A DNA stretch of 64,000 bases from Isoetes taiwanensis (lineage: Eukaryota > Streptophyta > Lycopodiopsida > Isoetales > Isoetaceae). Within the stretch, counting starts at the first letter, position 1; every line of letters starts with the position of its first letter. Both the position numbers and the translations under genes were made by a program. The notes under the pieces were generated by a model. That model saw only the letters and a program-made list of their open reading frames with translations. It had not been told where the DNA came from and ran no database searches. The stretch covers positions 4,596,078-4,660,077 of the forward strand of contig JAJEKV010000025.1 in the NCBI GenBank assembly GCA_021234155.1. The letters are read 5' to 3'. Shown piece after piece: positions 35,263 to 47,329 of this stretch.

Positions 35263-36299
35263 TATGTAATTTGATTAGAACACTGATAAAATCACTCAAG
35301 CATTAATCCAAATTTTATTTTGGTTTGCTTATAGGCCAATAAGTGTTTGCAACTGCCCCAACTCCAGAGGTATGCTCCCAGTTATATGTTGTGTGAAAGA
35401 CCCCTGGACAATCATTTCTTCTAGATTACTATGTTTCCATAACGTAAAAGCAAATAGAGAATGCAAACTTACAAAAATTACTTCTTAACATGCCAAATTC
35501 TGCTAGACTTCGTCCAGCTTGTTTGTTATTTTGTAAGATGCTATAAGAGGATGGAAACCAAGACTTATATAGCTAATTTGATGCTCTTTAAGTAAATATT
35601 AGCATCAAATTGGAGCTGACTTACAGAGTAAGTAGATGCTCCAAACTGCTACCTCAAATTTGAGGAGGCTTTTGTTCTGAGATTCTAAATTGCTCTTCAA
35701 GTATTTTGCTGCCTGAAGTAGTCCCACGCTTTCTTCCTGACAAAATTATATAAAGCATAAAATGTTACAAAATAGCATTATTAACAGCAAGCAAAATTGT
35801 AAGGTGATGGAAATTTAAAGTGCTCCATACGGAAGCAACATATGTTTTTTCTTTTTCTTTGTCTGATGCTTTTACAATTTTATTATTATGAAATTTCATA
35901 TCCTATAAGAAGCTGCAGAGCACTTAGGACGGTGAAAGACTCTCCAAAAGCTTAGTCCTTTTTTGTTTGATTACTTTATATCAGGAAGGCTTGCTGATAG
36001 TGCGGTGCCTCAGGATGGGCGTCCTTTTTATGCTGCTTCCGTCCATGTGAGCTTGGCAGGACGGAGCCTGTTAAATCCAAAGTAATTGACTCTACATTTT
36101 GCCCTTGCAACCATGAAAATTTAAAACCCACAGAACATGAGCAACGGAGCATTTTGATGTAGAAACAGCGCAACTGAACATGCACATGTAGGAAACAAAT
36201 ACCTTCAAGTTTCATCCGCTGGCTGCCTGAATTGCCCTTATATCATTTTCCTTGCCCATCCTTGCATCTGTCTGGTATCAGGGCTCCGGCGCCCCTCTG

Positions 36300-36420
36300 T
36301 CTTCTCCTTCGGACCTTTTTTCGCCCTCAACCTTTTACCTTTTCTTTTCTTTTCGTTTCCTTTCCTTCCTTCCTTATATTTCCCTCGACCTTTACCTTTT
36401 CTTTTTTTTTGTTTCCTTAT
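36300..36420 (+). repeat. Pyrimidine-rich tract upstream of PELOTA
   Basis: A C/T-rich stretch (CCTTTTCTTTTCTTTTCG and similar) lies about 125-245 bp before the PELOTA ATG. Pyrimidine-rich leaders are common near plant transcription starts. It is probably promoter or 5' leader sequence; the exact start is unknown. Confidence 0.4.
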
Positions 36421-36544
36421 TAAGTTTCCAGTCGAAGAATAAAGAGTGGAGTGAAGAAGTTTAGAGCAAATAAAGACATTTCGAGTTTGAGTTTGAATTT
36501 GAGTCTAAGCTGCTATAGTTGTTCCTTGATCCGTTGCAGAAACA

Positions 36545-37636
36545 ATGAAGTTGGAGCTCCAAAATATTCCATTGGTTGATCATTCTGGCTCCGTCACAAT
36601 TATCCTTGAAGAAGATGATGACATATGGCGTGCATATAAATTGATAAAAAAGGGCGATCATGTGATGTCAATGACAGTGAGAAAGGTTCAAAGAGATGAA
36701 CGTGGTCGTATTCGGGATGCAGAACGACTACATTTGAAGCTAGAATTAGAGGTTGAGGATGTTGACTTTGGTTCCATTCTACGTATACGTGGAAAAACGA
36801 TATCTCAAAATGAACATGTAAAACTTGGGGTATATCATACCCTAGAACTCAACAAACAAACACAATTTACCTTAACAAAGGTGTTTTGGGATTCTGCAAC
36901 ATTAGATGACTTAAAAGAAGCAACTAACGCTACAGCGAAAGCAGACATTGTAGCTGTAATGATGCAAGAAGGCCTGGCCACTATTTGCCTATCAGGATCG
37001 AACATAGCCACGGTGAAAGCAAGAATTCAAAGGATAATTCCACATAAAAAAGTTGACAATGCCATGAAAATTTTCTTTGAAGACGTACTTCAAGCTATTT
37101 TAAGACATGTTGATTTCAACATTGTCCAATGTCTTGTCATTGCAAGCCCTGACTCCACAAAGGATAAGTTTTATGAGTATGTGTCACTAAGAAAAGACAT
37201 CCGACACATTAAGTCAAAATTTTTCTTAGCATATGCTGCTTCTGGATCCGAACACTCATTAAAGGAGGTGCTCTCTGATGTCCATGTCATGAGAGCTAAG
37301 AATGCTAAAGTTGGTCAAGGTGTGAAAGCATTAGAAAAGTGTCTCATGATGATTTCTAATGATTCATCAAGAGTTGCATATGGGCCTAAGCATGTTGAAG
37401 TTGCACATGGTCGTCTGGCAGTTCAGACATTGCTAATCACAGATGGCCTTTTGAGAAATGTTGACATAGTAACAAGACAAAAGTATGTGGAGTTAGTAGA
37501 TTCTGTGAAGGAAGGAGGTGGCACTGTGCATACCTTTTCATCCATGCATGAAACTGGAAAGCGACTGACGCAAATGACAGGCATAGCTGCCATACTACGA
37601 TTTCCGCTACCCGATCTAGAAGACATGGTAGTTTGA
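36545..37636 (+). CDS. PEL1: PELOTA (Dom34) ribosome-rescue factor, intronless
   Basis: An uninterrupted 363-residue frame that matches Pelota/Dom34 along its length. Together with the GTPase HBS1, Pelota enters the empty A site of stalled ribosomes and drives their splitting in no-go and non-stop decay. The N-terminal Sm-like domain (about 1-130) includes LRIRGKTISQNEHVKLG. The central domain follows (ADIVAVMMQEGLATI, then HVDFNIVQCLVIASP). The C-terminal domain has YGPKHVEVAHGRLAVQTLLI and ends TGIAAILRFPLPDLEDMVV. As in all Pelota proteins the GGQ loop of eRF1 is absent. It is slightly shorter than typical plant Pelota (about 375-380), mainly through a small gap after IASPDSTKDKF. GTTGCAG five bases before the ATG resembles an acceptor, so a 5' UTR intron is possible. 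An intronless copy could be a retrogene, but no poly-A or target duplication is seen. Confidence 0.93.
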   Translation: MKLELQNIPLVDHSGSVTIILEEDDDIWRAYKLIKKGDHVMSMTVRKVQRDERGRIRDAERLHLKLELEVEDVDFGSILRIRGKTISQNEHVKLGVYHTLELNKQTQFTLTKVFWDSATLDDLKEATNATAKADIVAVMMQEGLATICLSGSNIATVKARIQRIIPHKKVDNAMKIFFEDVLQAILRHVDFNIVQCLVIASPDSTKDKFYEYVSLRKDIRHIKSKFFLAYAASGSEHSLKEVLSDVHVMRAKNAKVGQGVKALEKCLMMISNDSSRVAYGPKHVEVAHGRLAVQTLLITDGLLRNVDIVTRQKYVELVDSVKEGGGTVHTFSSMHETGKRLTQMTGIAAILRFPLPDLEDMVV

Positions 37637-38832
37637 CTTGTAATAGAGACAAGAAAATGTCCAGCTTATGGCAATTTATGTCAAATTAATGTGAAATGTA
37701 TATATGTGAAATATAATATGATATGTGCATGATAAACAAGCTGTCTATTCGCAAGTGTTCTCTTACATCTCATTTTGTTATTTTGAATCTTTGCCAGTAA
37801 TAACTCCCATTTTGATATAAAATGCAAAATAGCTTAACTTCATTAAATAGTTTGGTAAGAATACATTTTCTTCCTTGACTAGAAACTGGCGCATGGTGAT
37901 GCCATGCATCTGTTAAATCAAGAGACCTCAAGAAAGCCATAATCTCAAAACAAAAGTACTCATTAAAGTGACGTTTGGGCGTATCCACACTCAAATTTTT
38001 CATTCAATGAATGATAAGAATAAATGTTGTCTGTGAACAAGTTATAGCAATGCACATGTGCACGGGGTCAGGGCAACACATCAACTTGGATCGCCTTATG
38101 TCCAATGCAACATGAGAATGATGCAAATATTACCTTTCATGACTTGGATTTAAAGGTTTGCTTGAAATCCACTATCACATGTAAGTTTGTTTCTCGTCAC
38201 AAGTATTAGGTATTTTGTCGCAAGTGGTAGAGGAGACTAGAGACTTGCGCATGGTCATAGGCTTGATGCCTTGGATGCCAACACTGTTTGATTGTTTTGT
38301 AGCAATAATTTAGGATGGAACATGCAAATAATAAGGTCTTTGATCTTTGGGTACTTTGTTGTATATCTTAGAGTTTTAGCTACTGTATGGTAGCTGATTG
38401 CTCATGGTTTGTTCAACTCTAGTTCAGTATTGAAATGCTTGGATTGTTAATTTAAAAATTTGTCTTTTTTACAGGAAGTTTGATCTGCACATGTTCTGGC
38501 ACACATCCAACATCTTTTTCTCTTTCTTTTGCAGGCAGAATATGTTGAATGCGTCTGTGACCAACATGCGTATGCATGCAGTGCTTGCGCAGTCAATTTT
38601 CTTCATTCACGAGGTATATTCTTCCAGGAAGATATGATAATCTCATTGCATAAAACCACATCTCCTTTCATAGTAAAGCCTGAAGTTGCTTTACGAAGCA
38701 TTTAATTTTTATTTTCTTGCAGGCTTGATATTGATCGATCGTTTGTCAATGTCTCTTTCACCTTCAAGTTTTTATTACATCATCTAGCTATTGTCTATGT
38801 CGAGCATACAAATATTGCTATAAGGTAGCTTA
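37637..38832. other. No gene recognised
   Basis: PELOTA 3' flank followed by AT-rich spacer. Short frames only. Near 38530 a TTTTGCAGGCAG acceptor-like word occurs without a convincing exon. Confidence 0.4.
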
Positions 38833-39081
38833 TTAACAGACATGTTTCTTTTTTATACTGACCAGATTGACAAGACTGTGAATAGATGCCACTGTGAGTT
38901 GTAGGTGGAGTTGGTGCATTTCAAATGTGAACATAAATTCAGAAGTGGATTTCTGATCATCTGTATTCCCTTCCCGGTTAGCATCAAAGAATCTGTACAA
39001 GAAAGGAGTGTCTTTGCTCTGATAAAATAATACATAAAGAGTTGTTCCAGCAAGGTAGTGAAGGAAGCAGTTTAAGAACAA
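38833..39081 (-). mobile_element. Ty1/copia RNase H relic
   Basis: The minus-strand frame reads FLHYLAGTTLYVLFYQSKDT and then FFDANREGNTDDQKSTSEFM. This corresponds to the copia RNase H block usually written LRYLxGT...YTDADWAGDxDDRxSTSG. The second catalytic region downstream is scrambled. It is an isolated fragment; no LTRs or integrase were found nearby. Confidence 0.75.
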
Positions 39082-41735
39082 TGTGATTGCTTCGAATCAA
39101 CACGGTATTGGCTTAGACAGGTCAGATCTGGTATAAGTTGTAGCAATATTTAAAAGTCCAAGGACAACATAGTATTGGCTGCAAATGTAATAAAGGAAAG
39201 AAAAACATGCTGGATAAATTAGTGAATAACTGAATCCCCAAATCCAAGGGAGTGGTGATACCATTGCGTAAAACCTTGTAAGTTTTTAAAGCCATAGATT
39301 TGTTTTTAGTCCTCGAGTTACACAACCATCAAAATCAACCTTTTGGTTATAGCAATCATCACACTTTTGCAGAACTGGCATAAACACGGCTTTGTGAACA
39401 AGCTGAAGAAAAAAAACTTGAAGATTTAACACTTGGTCCAATGCTTAGGGTTTGTTATTCTTCAGTGTGTAATGTGAAATTACTTTCCACTTGACAGCGA
39501 TCGTGGTCACTAAACATTCTAGGTTGTACGTGACACATGCTGGAATGCATTTAAAAGAATAAAAAGTGGAGGGAACAAATTATTCTCAAGTATTATGGGC
39601 AAGTGTATGTTATGATGCTTGAGAGATCCTTGTACATTTAGACGAACAATGTTGGTATTGTATATATCTCATAAACAATAATCTCAAGTAGATGTAAAGT
39701 TCCTTTTTAAGTACAAAATTGAGTGCACTTAATTCTAAACCCAGTCAAAATGCAACACTTCCGCCAACACTTAGCATCATTCTGTGTCAGTCGGCCATTA
39801 AAGGTCCCATGTGGGCATTTGATGGGCACTTGGTGACCCATTGAAGGGTACTTGATGGTCCATTGGAGGGCACATGTGCCCTATAAAGAACCTCCTGACT
39901 TAAAACCTTCGTAGGGAACTCCAAATTTATCGAAAACTTGGTGAATGGTATCAATTGAAAGCTAAGGATCTAAATTGCACTATGGTATATCAAAGGAGGA
40001 AATTAAAAATAGTTTAACGCTAATTACAACATTCATGCTATGTCTAATTGGCTATGCAAGAATGTCGAGGAAGTAGCGTGGATATGGCTTCTAATTCTGT
40101 GAATAAGAATTTTCACATCGCTTTAAATTGCATTAGTCGAATTTGCAAGCAACGCTACTTATGAGAGTGTTCATAAAATTTGCTTCCTGAAGTGGTTGCT
40201 TTGTGGGAACCCTCCCCTATGCATTCGCTTCCGTAAATGGGCACTTGGCTAGAATAGAACTGGAATGGGTGACCTCTCATTCTGCCATATTCCCTGATAG
40301 GGAAAAAATTAGTGGCTAAACTTAGCTACATGGCAAAATTTTGGCCTTGCTGGAAAAAAAATCAGCTACACTATGGCCTTTTGGGCCAAAAAAAAAAGAA
40401 AAGAAAATATTAATCAAGTCTATGTCACAACCCATCCCCATTTCGTCTGACTTTAGCTAATTGCAAGAAAGTATAGCTGCCCCAGATTGAAAAGTTTAGC
40501 CAAAACATAGAAGCTTTCACGTCAAATTTTAACATACTTTATACAAGTTATTCTATAATCTTTATATTTACTGTTGGTTATTATTTACGTCTTGCATTAG
40601 TGCAAAATAAGCAAATGATAGAAGTTTTTTTGTTTTTAAATAAAAGTTTAGCCAAAATTAAGAAAGTACAGGTGGCAAAATTTAGAAAGTTTAGCTAAGC
40701 GTGGAAAGCTTTTTCTTCAAACTTTTGAGATACTTTAGCCAAGTCTATTTCCCCACTTTGGATATAAAAAAATTTTAATTTTTTTTTTGATCCCTGATAT
40801 GCTCAAGAAATACATGACTTGGCATGAGAAGAAAGTCATGTATTCTTTGACATGTTCAAGTACGTGACCTGATACATGACTTGATATATACATGATATAT
40901 GTATATATAGTACACAAGTGCCTGTACTATGAAAGACTATTTAAGTGGGTTGCAAAACACAGCCAATGTGAAAGATCCCTTTAGATTTCCTAAGATTCTA
41001 AAAAGATTCTTCAATATATTTTAACAAATATTCTATGAAGATTCCCTTAGACTCTAAGGTTTCGTAAGGGTTCCCAAGATTCTATATAGACTCCATAGAT
41101 TCTACATGTATGCAAAATGTGGTCTCGTTCTGAAATGTGGTCTCGTTCATGGACTTCTTTGTTTTGATTACTGCATATGCTCACCATGGGCAAAGCCACA
41201 AAGCACTTAGTTGTTTCAGGAAATACAATTAGGAGGCATGAAGCCAAATGAGATTACCTTCAATAGCATTATCTCAGCCTGCAATAAAAAGGGATTGGCA
41301 TAAGGGTTATTATTAGTTTGCATGAATGACGTGTTATTATGACACTATTCCACTATAAGAAAGACTATAAATGTTTAATGGACGTACTTGAACGAGCAAG
41401 ATTGCTAGAAGTAGTAGACGATGTAATGCAAATAATGTCATTTGAACTAGATGACATTGAGTACCATATAACTAGGAATTAGCTCTAATTTCAGTCCATA
41501 GAGAATCATGAAATCAATCCTTCCTTACCCCAAGCCTGCCCTACTACTAGTCCTTATTATTGTGGATGGAGTTTAGAATGCAACATGTCACTAAGCTGGA
41601 AAATAAGTGTGACATTGCAGGCCAAAATAGTTGCTAGTTTCTATACCTCTCGACATCATTTCCTTGTAATCTTATTGATTTTATAATTTGAAGACTCTTG
41701 TGTATTTTCCTATTTATATGTTACATTTTTAGAAT
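39082..41735. other. No gene recognised; one strong hairpin
   Basis: AT-rich spacer rich in TTTAGC/TAGCCAAA words at 40310-40740. A 12-bp perfect inverted repeat, AATACATGACTT (40809-40820) and AAGTCATGTATT (40833-40844), is separated by 12 nt. Further CATGACTTG copies follow it. No coding support. Confidence 0.4.
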
Positions 41736-41737
41736 AT

Positions 41738-43050
41738 TGTTGCCAGCTCCGACACCTACTGTCAACCGAAGATGACATCCTCGCCCACGTCCAAGCATAT
41801 GCTGAATACCACCTCCTCGAGAACGAGAAGCAGCAACAAATCGTCGACGCAATACTCCAGAACACCCCGTCTCTCAACATGCAACACCACGTGCGGCTCA
41901 CCAAACGTCGATCAAGAAGTCCAGCAACCACATGCAGACGACCAGCATGGCCAAGCGCAACAGGCTTGCTAGCCAAACGTACCAGCCACCCCACCGGTGG
42001 ATGCCACGCTATCGCCCGAGCGAGCACACGTCTACAAAGCAATCACGAGAGAAGCGCACGGGTTCCACGTCATATCGGGCATGCCGGGTTCCGGAAAGAC
42101 CTATCTGATGGGACACATGATACAACACTTCATCAGCAACGGGAAAGCGGTGCTACCCACTGCGACCACCAGAATGGCCGCATCAAAGCTATGGAGAGGA
42201 GCGGCAACTGCGCACTATCAATTCGTAATGCCAGATAAACATGCAAACCCAAAACGCGAGCCGCGTCCCTCCAACTGCACTAACGCACGACGCTCTCTCA
42301 TTGTGCAGTAAAAAAGCAATGGCCGAACAAAATCAAGCACACAGACGTAAGGCACCAACAGATCCGGGCATTTCAAGTCCTCATCATCGACGAGATATCA
42401 ATGCTCACGTTCGCCAACCTCAACATGATACTCAGGCAAATAGAAGAAGTGACGATGCAACCACCAAGCGAGTTCCTGCGAACACGGGTGATAATCCTCG
42501 TCGGCGGCCACGCCCAGCTCCCTCCCATATGCAAGCACAAAAAGAGGGACGCCGACAACATGTGCAAGCTGTGCACCCTCGCCAACAGCCCTCACTTCGT
42601 GCAAGCAAAGAAGTACCACCTGACGCAATCCATCAAGCACTCCTCTGACCCAGAGTACATGACCTTCCTCAATGCCATAAGAGAAAAAGCCCGATCAGGC
42701 GAGCTTGCGCAAACTTGGTCCCCAGGACCCACATCATCGACAAAAAGAAGAAGCTTTCGGCAAAAGATCGTCATAAGTAACACCATGGTCTTTGTGCACC
42801 CATCACGTGAAGGATGTCCAACATTACAACACGATGGCCATGATCAAGATGTTCCCCAACGACTATATCCACGAGATACGAGTACATACCATTGGAGCAG
42901 GTGGATTGACGACTTGGCATCCCACCAGATACCTTACGTTGCCGTGGGATGCAGAGTCATAACCAACATGGACATCTGGGAGAAACTTGATCCAGCGAAA
43001 CGGCATTTTGGGAACGGTTAGTATATATAGAGACAGATGAGCAAGCGGGG
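41738..43050 (+). pseudogene. PIF1-like helicase, truncated left arm of inverted repeat
   Basis: The parts lie in changing frames. The N-terminal STEDDILAHVQAYAEYHLLE is followed by the Walker A motif FHVISGMPGSGKTYLMGHMI (about 42060), the Walker B-like LIIDEISMLTFANLN (about 42385), motif III ILVGGHAQLPPICKHKK (Gly where the other arm has Asp), and GCRVITNMDIWEKLDPAKRH at the end. These are superfamily 1B helicase motifs of the PIF1/RRM3 group, which unwind DNA 5' to 3'. Motifs V-VI are missing because the copy stops at about 43050, where the opposite arm begins. Several frameshifts make it inactive. The GC content is clearly above the flanking DNA. Confidence 0.75.
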
Positions 43051-43056
43051 AAGCAT

Positions 43057-44910
43057 CTACATTAGCAACATTTTGTTCGGCTGGAAGTCCGTCGTCGTGA
43101 TTGGTGACACGATCAACAGTTGCTTCCTGTCCTTTATTCGCGAGAGCATCACGTACAGTAGCCCGGGCGTGAACGCCCTCCTCACAACCATGATTGTGTT
43201 GCCTTCTATCGTGGAGCTCTGGCTCTTGTGCCCTGTCATGGCGTACGCCAACATGGGCAGGAATATTCTCTTGAAGATGGTCTTGGGCCCCTGGTGCCTG
43301 TACTCGACCAGCGTTCGCTTGATGTGTATGTGGTGGGGAGTCATCGATGTGGACCATGATGCCTTTCGCGTCTCCTGTTTGCTCGTCATTCTCTATATAC
43401 ACGACTGTTCATGTCGTTCCGTTGACTATTTCTCCCAGTATGTCCATGTTGGTAAGGATTATGACTCTGCATCCCACAACGACGTAAAGTATCTGGTGGA
43501 ATGTCGGGTCGTTGGTCCAGCTACTCATCCCGTCTTCTGCTGTTGCGTTGGTATGTACTCATATCTCGTGGACACGGTCGCTGGGGAACATCTTGATCAT
43601 GGCCTTTGCCTTGTAATGTCAGACGTCCTCGTAGTGGGTGCACAGCACTATGGTGTTACGATAGATCTTGTCGAGCGCTTCTTCTTTGTCGATGATGCGG
43701 GGTCCCAGAGTTTGCGCGAGCTCGCTCTGGGTCGTCGGCCTTTCTGTTATGGCATTGAGGAAGGTTACGTACTCTGGGTTGGAGGAGTGCCTGATGGATT
43801 GCGTCAGGTGGTACTTCTTTGCTTGCACGAAGTGGGGACTGTTAGCGAGGGTGCACAGCTTACACACGTTGTCGACGTCCCTTTTTTTGTGCTTGCATAT
43901 GGGAGGGAGCTGGGCGTGGTCGCCGACGAGGATTATCGCCTGTGTATGCAGGAACTCGCTTGGTGGTTGCATCTCACTTCTTCTATTTGCCTGAGTATCA
44001 TGTTGAGGTTAGCGAACGTGAGCATTGACATCTCCTCGATGATGTGGACTTGAAACGCCTGGATCTGTTGGTGCCTTATGTCCGTGTGCCTGATTTTGTT
44101 TGGCCATTGCTTTTTTACTGCACAATGAGAGAGCGTCGTGCGTTAGTGCAGTTGGGAAGCCGCGGCCCGCATTTTGGGTTTGCATATTTACCTGGGATTG
44201 CGAATCAGTAGTGCGCAGTAGTCGCTCCTCTCCATAGCAACATCGCTTTTCTGTTGCTGATGAAGTGCTGTATCATGTATCTCGTCAGGTAGGTCTTTCC
44301 GGATCCTGGGGTGCCTGATATGACGTGGAGCATGTATGCTTCTCTCGTTATTGCTTCGTAGACGTGTGCTTGCTCGGGCGACAACATGGCGTCCACCGGC
44401 GGGGTGGCTGGTACATTTGGCTGGCCTTGGCCGTGCTGGTTGTCTGCATGCGGTTGCTGGTCTTCTTAGTGGACGTTTGATGAGTCATGGTGCTGTCTGT
44501 TGAGGGACGGGGTGTTTCGGAGTATTGCATCGACGATTTGTTGCTGCTCCTCGTTCTCGAGGAGGTGGTGTTCGGCATATGCTTGGACGTGGGCGAGGAT
44601 GCTATCTTCGGTTGACAGTAGGTGTCGAGCTGGCATTCCAGGCCGTAGGACTGTGTGTGGTTGTTTGGGGAAAGGAGTTCGGATTCTGCTCTGAACGGAA
44701 TTCTGTCAAGGAGTATGTTGTAGCAAAATTCTTCAGTGTGGTGCACGGGGTGGTAGTCGGTGTGAAGTGTACTGGTTGGTTTGTGGGGATGATCTTGTGG
44801 CCTAGGGCCGTGTGGGACGTGGCTTGCTTTGCGGACATGGCTGGCTCGACGATGTATGAGTGCCAGAACTGTTTGTATATTACGCCGTCTATGTTGCCTT
44901 GATGCATAGT
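43057..44910 (-). pseudogene. PIF1-like helicase, longer right arm of inverted repeat
   Basis: Reading leftward, IASSPTSKHMPNTTSS is the frame-shifted equivalent of the other arm's N-terminus. Walker A follows (HVISGTPGSGKTYLTRYMI, about 44330), then motif III ILVGDHAQLPPICKHKK (about 43930) with its Asp kept, the LTQSIRHSSNPEY region (about 43800), and the C-terminal motif VI block LPMLAYAMTGHKSQSST ... PGLLYVMLSRIKDRKQLL (43240-43110). The copy thus spans the whole helicase, but in several frames, so it is not functional as read. PIF1-like helicases occur as host proteins, in Helitrons and in other large mobile elements. No Rep domain was seen, so the source is open. Confidence 0.75.
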
Positions 44911-44940
44911 GGTAGATGGGGTGGAGCATTGGCATGGCGC

Positions 44941-46243
44941 CGCGTGTGAGGAGGCCCTCTCTAGTTAACGGCAGGGAGGAGTCGACGAAGTGGACATTGA
45001 CTGATCTCCATATGGTTGGTATTTGGAGGCATGCTAGCGCGGCTTCAGTGGGTCAGATCGATTTGAAGAGCAACGTTGAGGATTGCTCCCTTTCCCAAAT
45101 TGAACCAGGCCAGGACTTTGCGCGGCTTCCTCAACAGAGGGAAGAGGCCAGACCCCAGGAGACGGACCTCAAAAAGGTTGTCGAGGCAGCCTTTCTTGCC
45201 AGCGCTCCTCTGGGAGGACAAATGCCAATGCCCCCCCTCCCCCGGGAGCTCGATTTCCCTATCCGACTGTTGAATCCGCCGTTCAAGTAACCTGCTTTGA
45301 GCAGGTTCAAAAAATTCCAAGATCGGAATAACTTATCAAACTATGAAGCGTCCTGCAGTCGACCGTGTAGAAACCCAAGTGTTTTGTCGTTCTGGCAGCA
45401 CAAAGGCTCCGGAATGGAGATTCGACTTTGCCATATCGTTGGGAATGGCAAAATTACCATAGGGATCAAGTTACACGGTCATTTTTGGCAACGAAAGAAA
45501 CACGAACCCTCTACAGGGCAGTATTACAGCCACCTCTTAGGCCAATTAACCACGAATGTGTTGGACATGAGCTATTTTGGCGCTTCTTGGAGAAGGGATG
45601 GTCTTCTGCCCACAAAACTTGGTCCCCAGGGTAATGTCGACGTTTTGGGTCCATTGGCAGAGTCAGTTCACAATTCCGGAGTGGAAGAGTTGCTCGTCCA
45701 TGGCCAGGGTTCTTCAGGAGAGGACCTTTGGGGCGAACTGCTCCCGAAAGGTTTTAAGGGTCCGTCTTCTGGCATCAACACCCTCCCTCTATGTGATGAG
45801 GTTGTACAAGATCCTGGTCGAATCTGACTAGGATATGGCCTCCGAAATGTAAACCATATGTGTTGCTAGGTTACTGAAGGATTTATGTTATGGAGGTCGA
45901 GTTTTAGTCGGTTGCACTTGGTACATGGTCGAGAAGCTTCAATTGAAAACGGGAAGCAAATAGGAACTGACGGAATGGGATTTGGATTTATCCTCCTCTC
46001 AGTGTAAAAATTAGAAGTCAAGAGCACCTTTTGCAGTAGCAAAATTGTTTGGGATCATTCGGGATGGCCAATAGATCCAAACTCTGCTATTCAGTTGCCA
46101 GGGCTCCGCATGTATGTTTTGAAAAGGTGCACCTAGTTGTCCAAGAAAACGACCACGTTTTGGCCTCCGAAATGTAAAACCTAGATCTAATAGGCTTGTT
46201 GGTCCCCATGGATGTTAAAGTTAAATTCAATTCAACTCAATTT
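44941..46243 (+). mobile_element. Probable LINE ORF1-region fragment with TTCAA-like tail
   Basis: Coding-like stretches in the plus frames include FAADLS-type acidic/proline sequence at 45050-45290 and MVFCPQNLVPRVMSTFWVHW at 45598-45660. The latter is reminiscent of the DUF4283-type ORF1 of plant LINEs, but the match is weak. The word GGCCTCCGAAATGTAAA is repeated at 45838 and 46160. The segment ends with CCCCATGGATGTTAAAGTTA and an imperfect TTCAA/CTCAA run (46220-46243), the same layout as the other LINE tails here. The left edge is unknown. Confidence 0.4.
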
Positions 46244-46679
46244 TGGGATCTTCATATGCCTTTGCATTATAGCTTTCTATAAGCAAAAGGGATAGAGGGA
46301 CAATAGATGAGATACTGCATTTTTACACATGGCATATGTAATGACAACATGAATACTTTATGGGGTGTCATATGGATGGGAGTAATGCAATGATTGTATA
46401 ATGGTAAGAACCTTAAAATATCATACCACTTACTTATAAACCACATCTCCAAAAACTACACCTTCCGAAAAACAACACCACCTCAAAAAACAAAAACCAC
46501 GGTTCTTTTAACAAAAAATATACCTCCTTAAAGATAACACCTTCTAAAAAACAAAAACCATAGCTCCTTACAAAAATAATAGTGGATGCTCCTTGTCCAC
46601 TTAAGAAACAACACTGTCAATTAGTAAGACCACACCTCCACAAATCTACATGTAGGTTTTTTTGCGATCTCTGAATAAA

Positions 46680-47325
46680 GGACATACCTAAGAAAACTAG
46701 AGTTTTCAACGGTGGACCAAAACTTGGGGTCAGTGTGCTTGGAATGTTTTTGAGGAATAATAGCATTACCTCTAGTGTTTGATAGAGAGATTTTGCTGGA
46801 AAGTCTACACCTTCCTGTCTTTTGTTAGATGAGGTCTTATAATCTTTAAATATAGTATCAAAAGCCGCAATTATTGTCAAGATTATAAGAAAAGCTGATT
46901 TATACAGAAACATAAGAAAGCATTATAAAATGCTTTAGGAAAAAGCAATCAAACATGATTTCTCAAACAATGTTGTATAGAACCATTGCTTTGTAAGCAT
47001 GGCAAAAAATTGCAAATGTTGTCCAGAAGTATCACCTCATCAATATCATATTCACATCCCATAGCATCGTATGTGCTGCCTTAATGCTTGTTGCACAGTA
47101 TTGATGTACTTTGTTGGGAATTGGTGTAGGGTTGCCAAGTTGTAAGAAGTTCCTTTCAAAAGGTATTGCTTTCCTTACAGCAGACGCATTATCCAAGTCT
47201 AGTAACCCAATCAAATTGGCCTGCAAAAAAATAAACTTTTAGATACATTCTATCACTTTGCAAGAAGAAAGGTCTAACCACTTACCGCCATAGCATAAAC
47301 GCACATGAAGATTTCCGCCTGAATG
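46680..47325 (-). other. Exons of an unrecognised spliced gene
   Basis: On the minus strand, CATTCAG acceptor then 33 nt (EIFMCVYAMA), a GTAAGT donor near 47288, an intron ending TTTTTTGCAG, then a ~190-nt exon ending at a GTGATA donor near 47034. This exon encodes NLIGLLDLDNASAVRKAIPF and VHQYCATSIKAAHTMLWDVN. The two exons join in phase. Farther down (46894-46811) a frame reads AAFDTIFKDYKTSSNKRQE, and after a frameshift HSKHTDPKFWSTVENSS ends at a GTATGT donor near 46690. Codon-like sequence with matching splice sites suggests a real or recently decayed gene. I do not recognise the family. Confidence 0.4.
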
Positions 47326-47329
47326 AATA

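Noticed and set aside
43037-44053. A 338-codon plus-strand open frame
   Set aside because: It is antisense to the minus-strand PIF1-like helicase, whose motifs explain the region.
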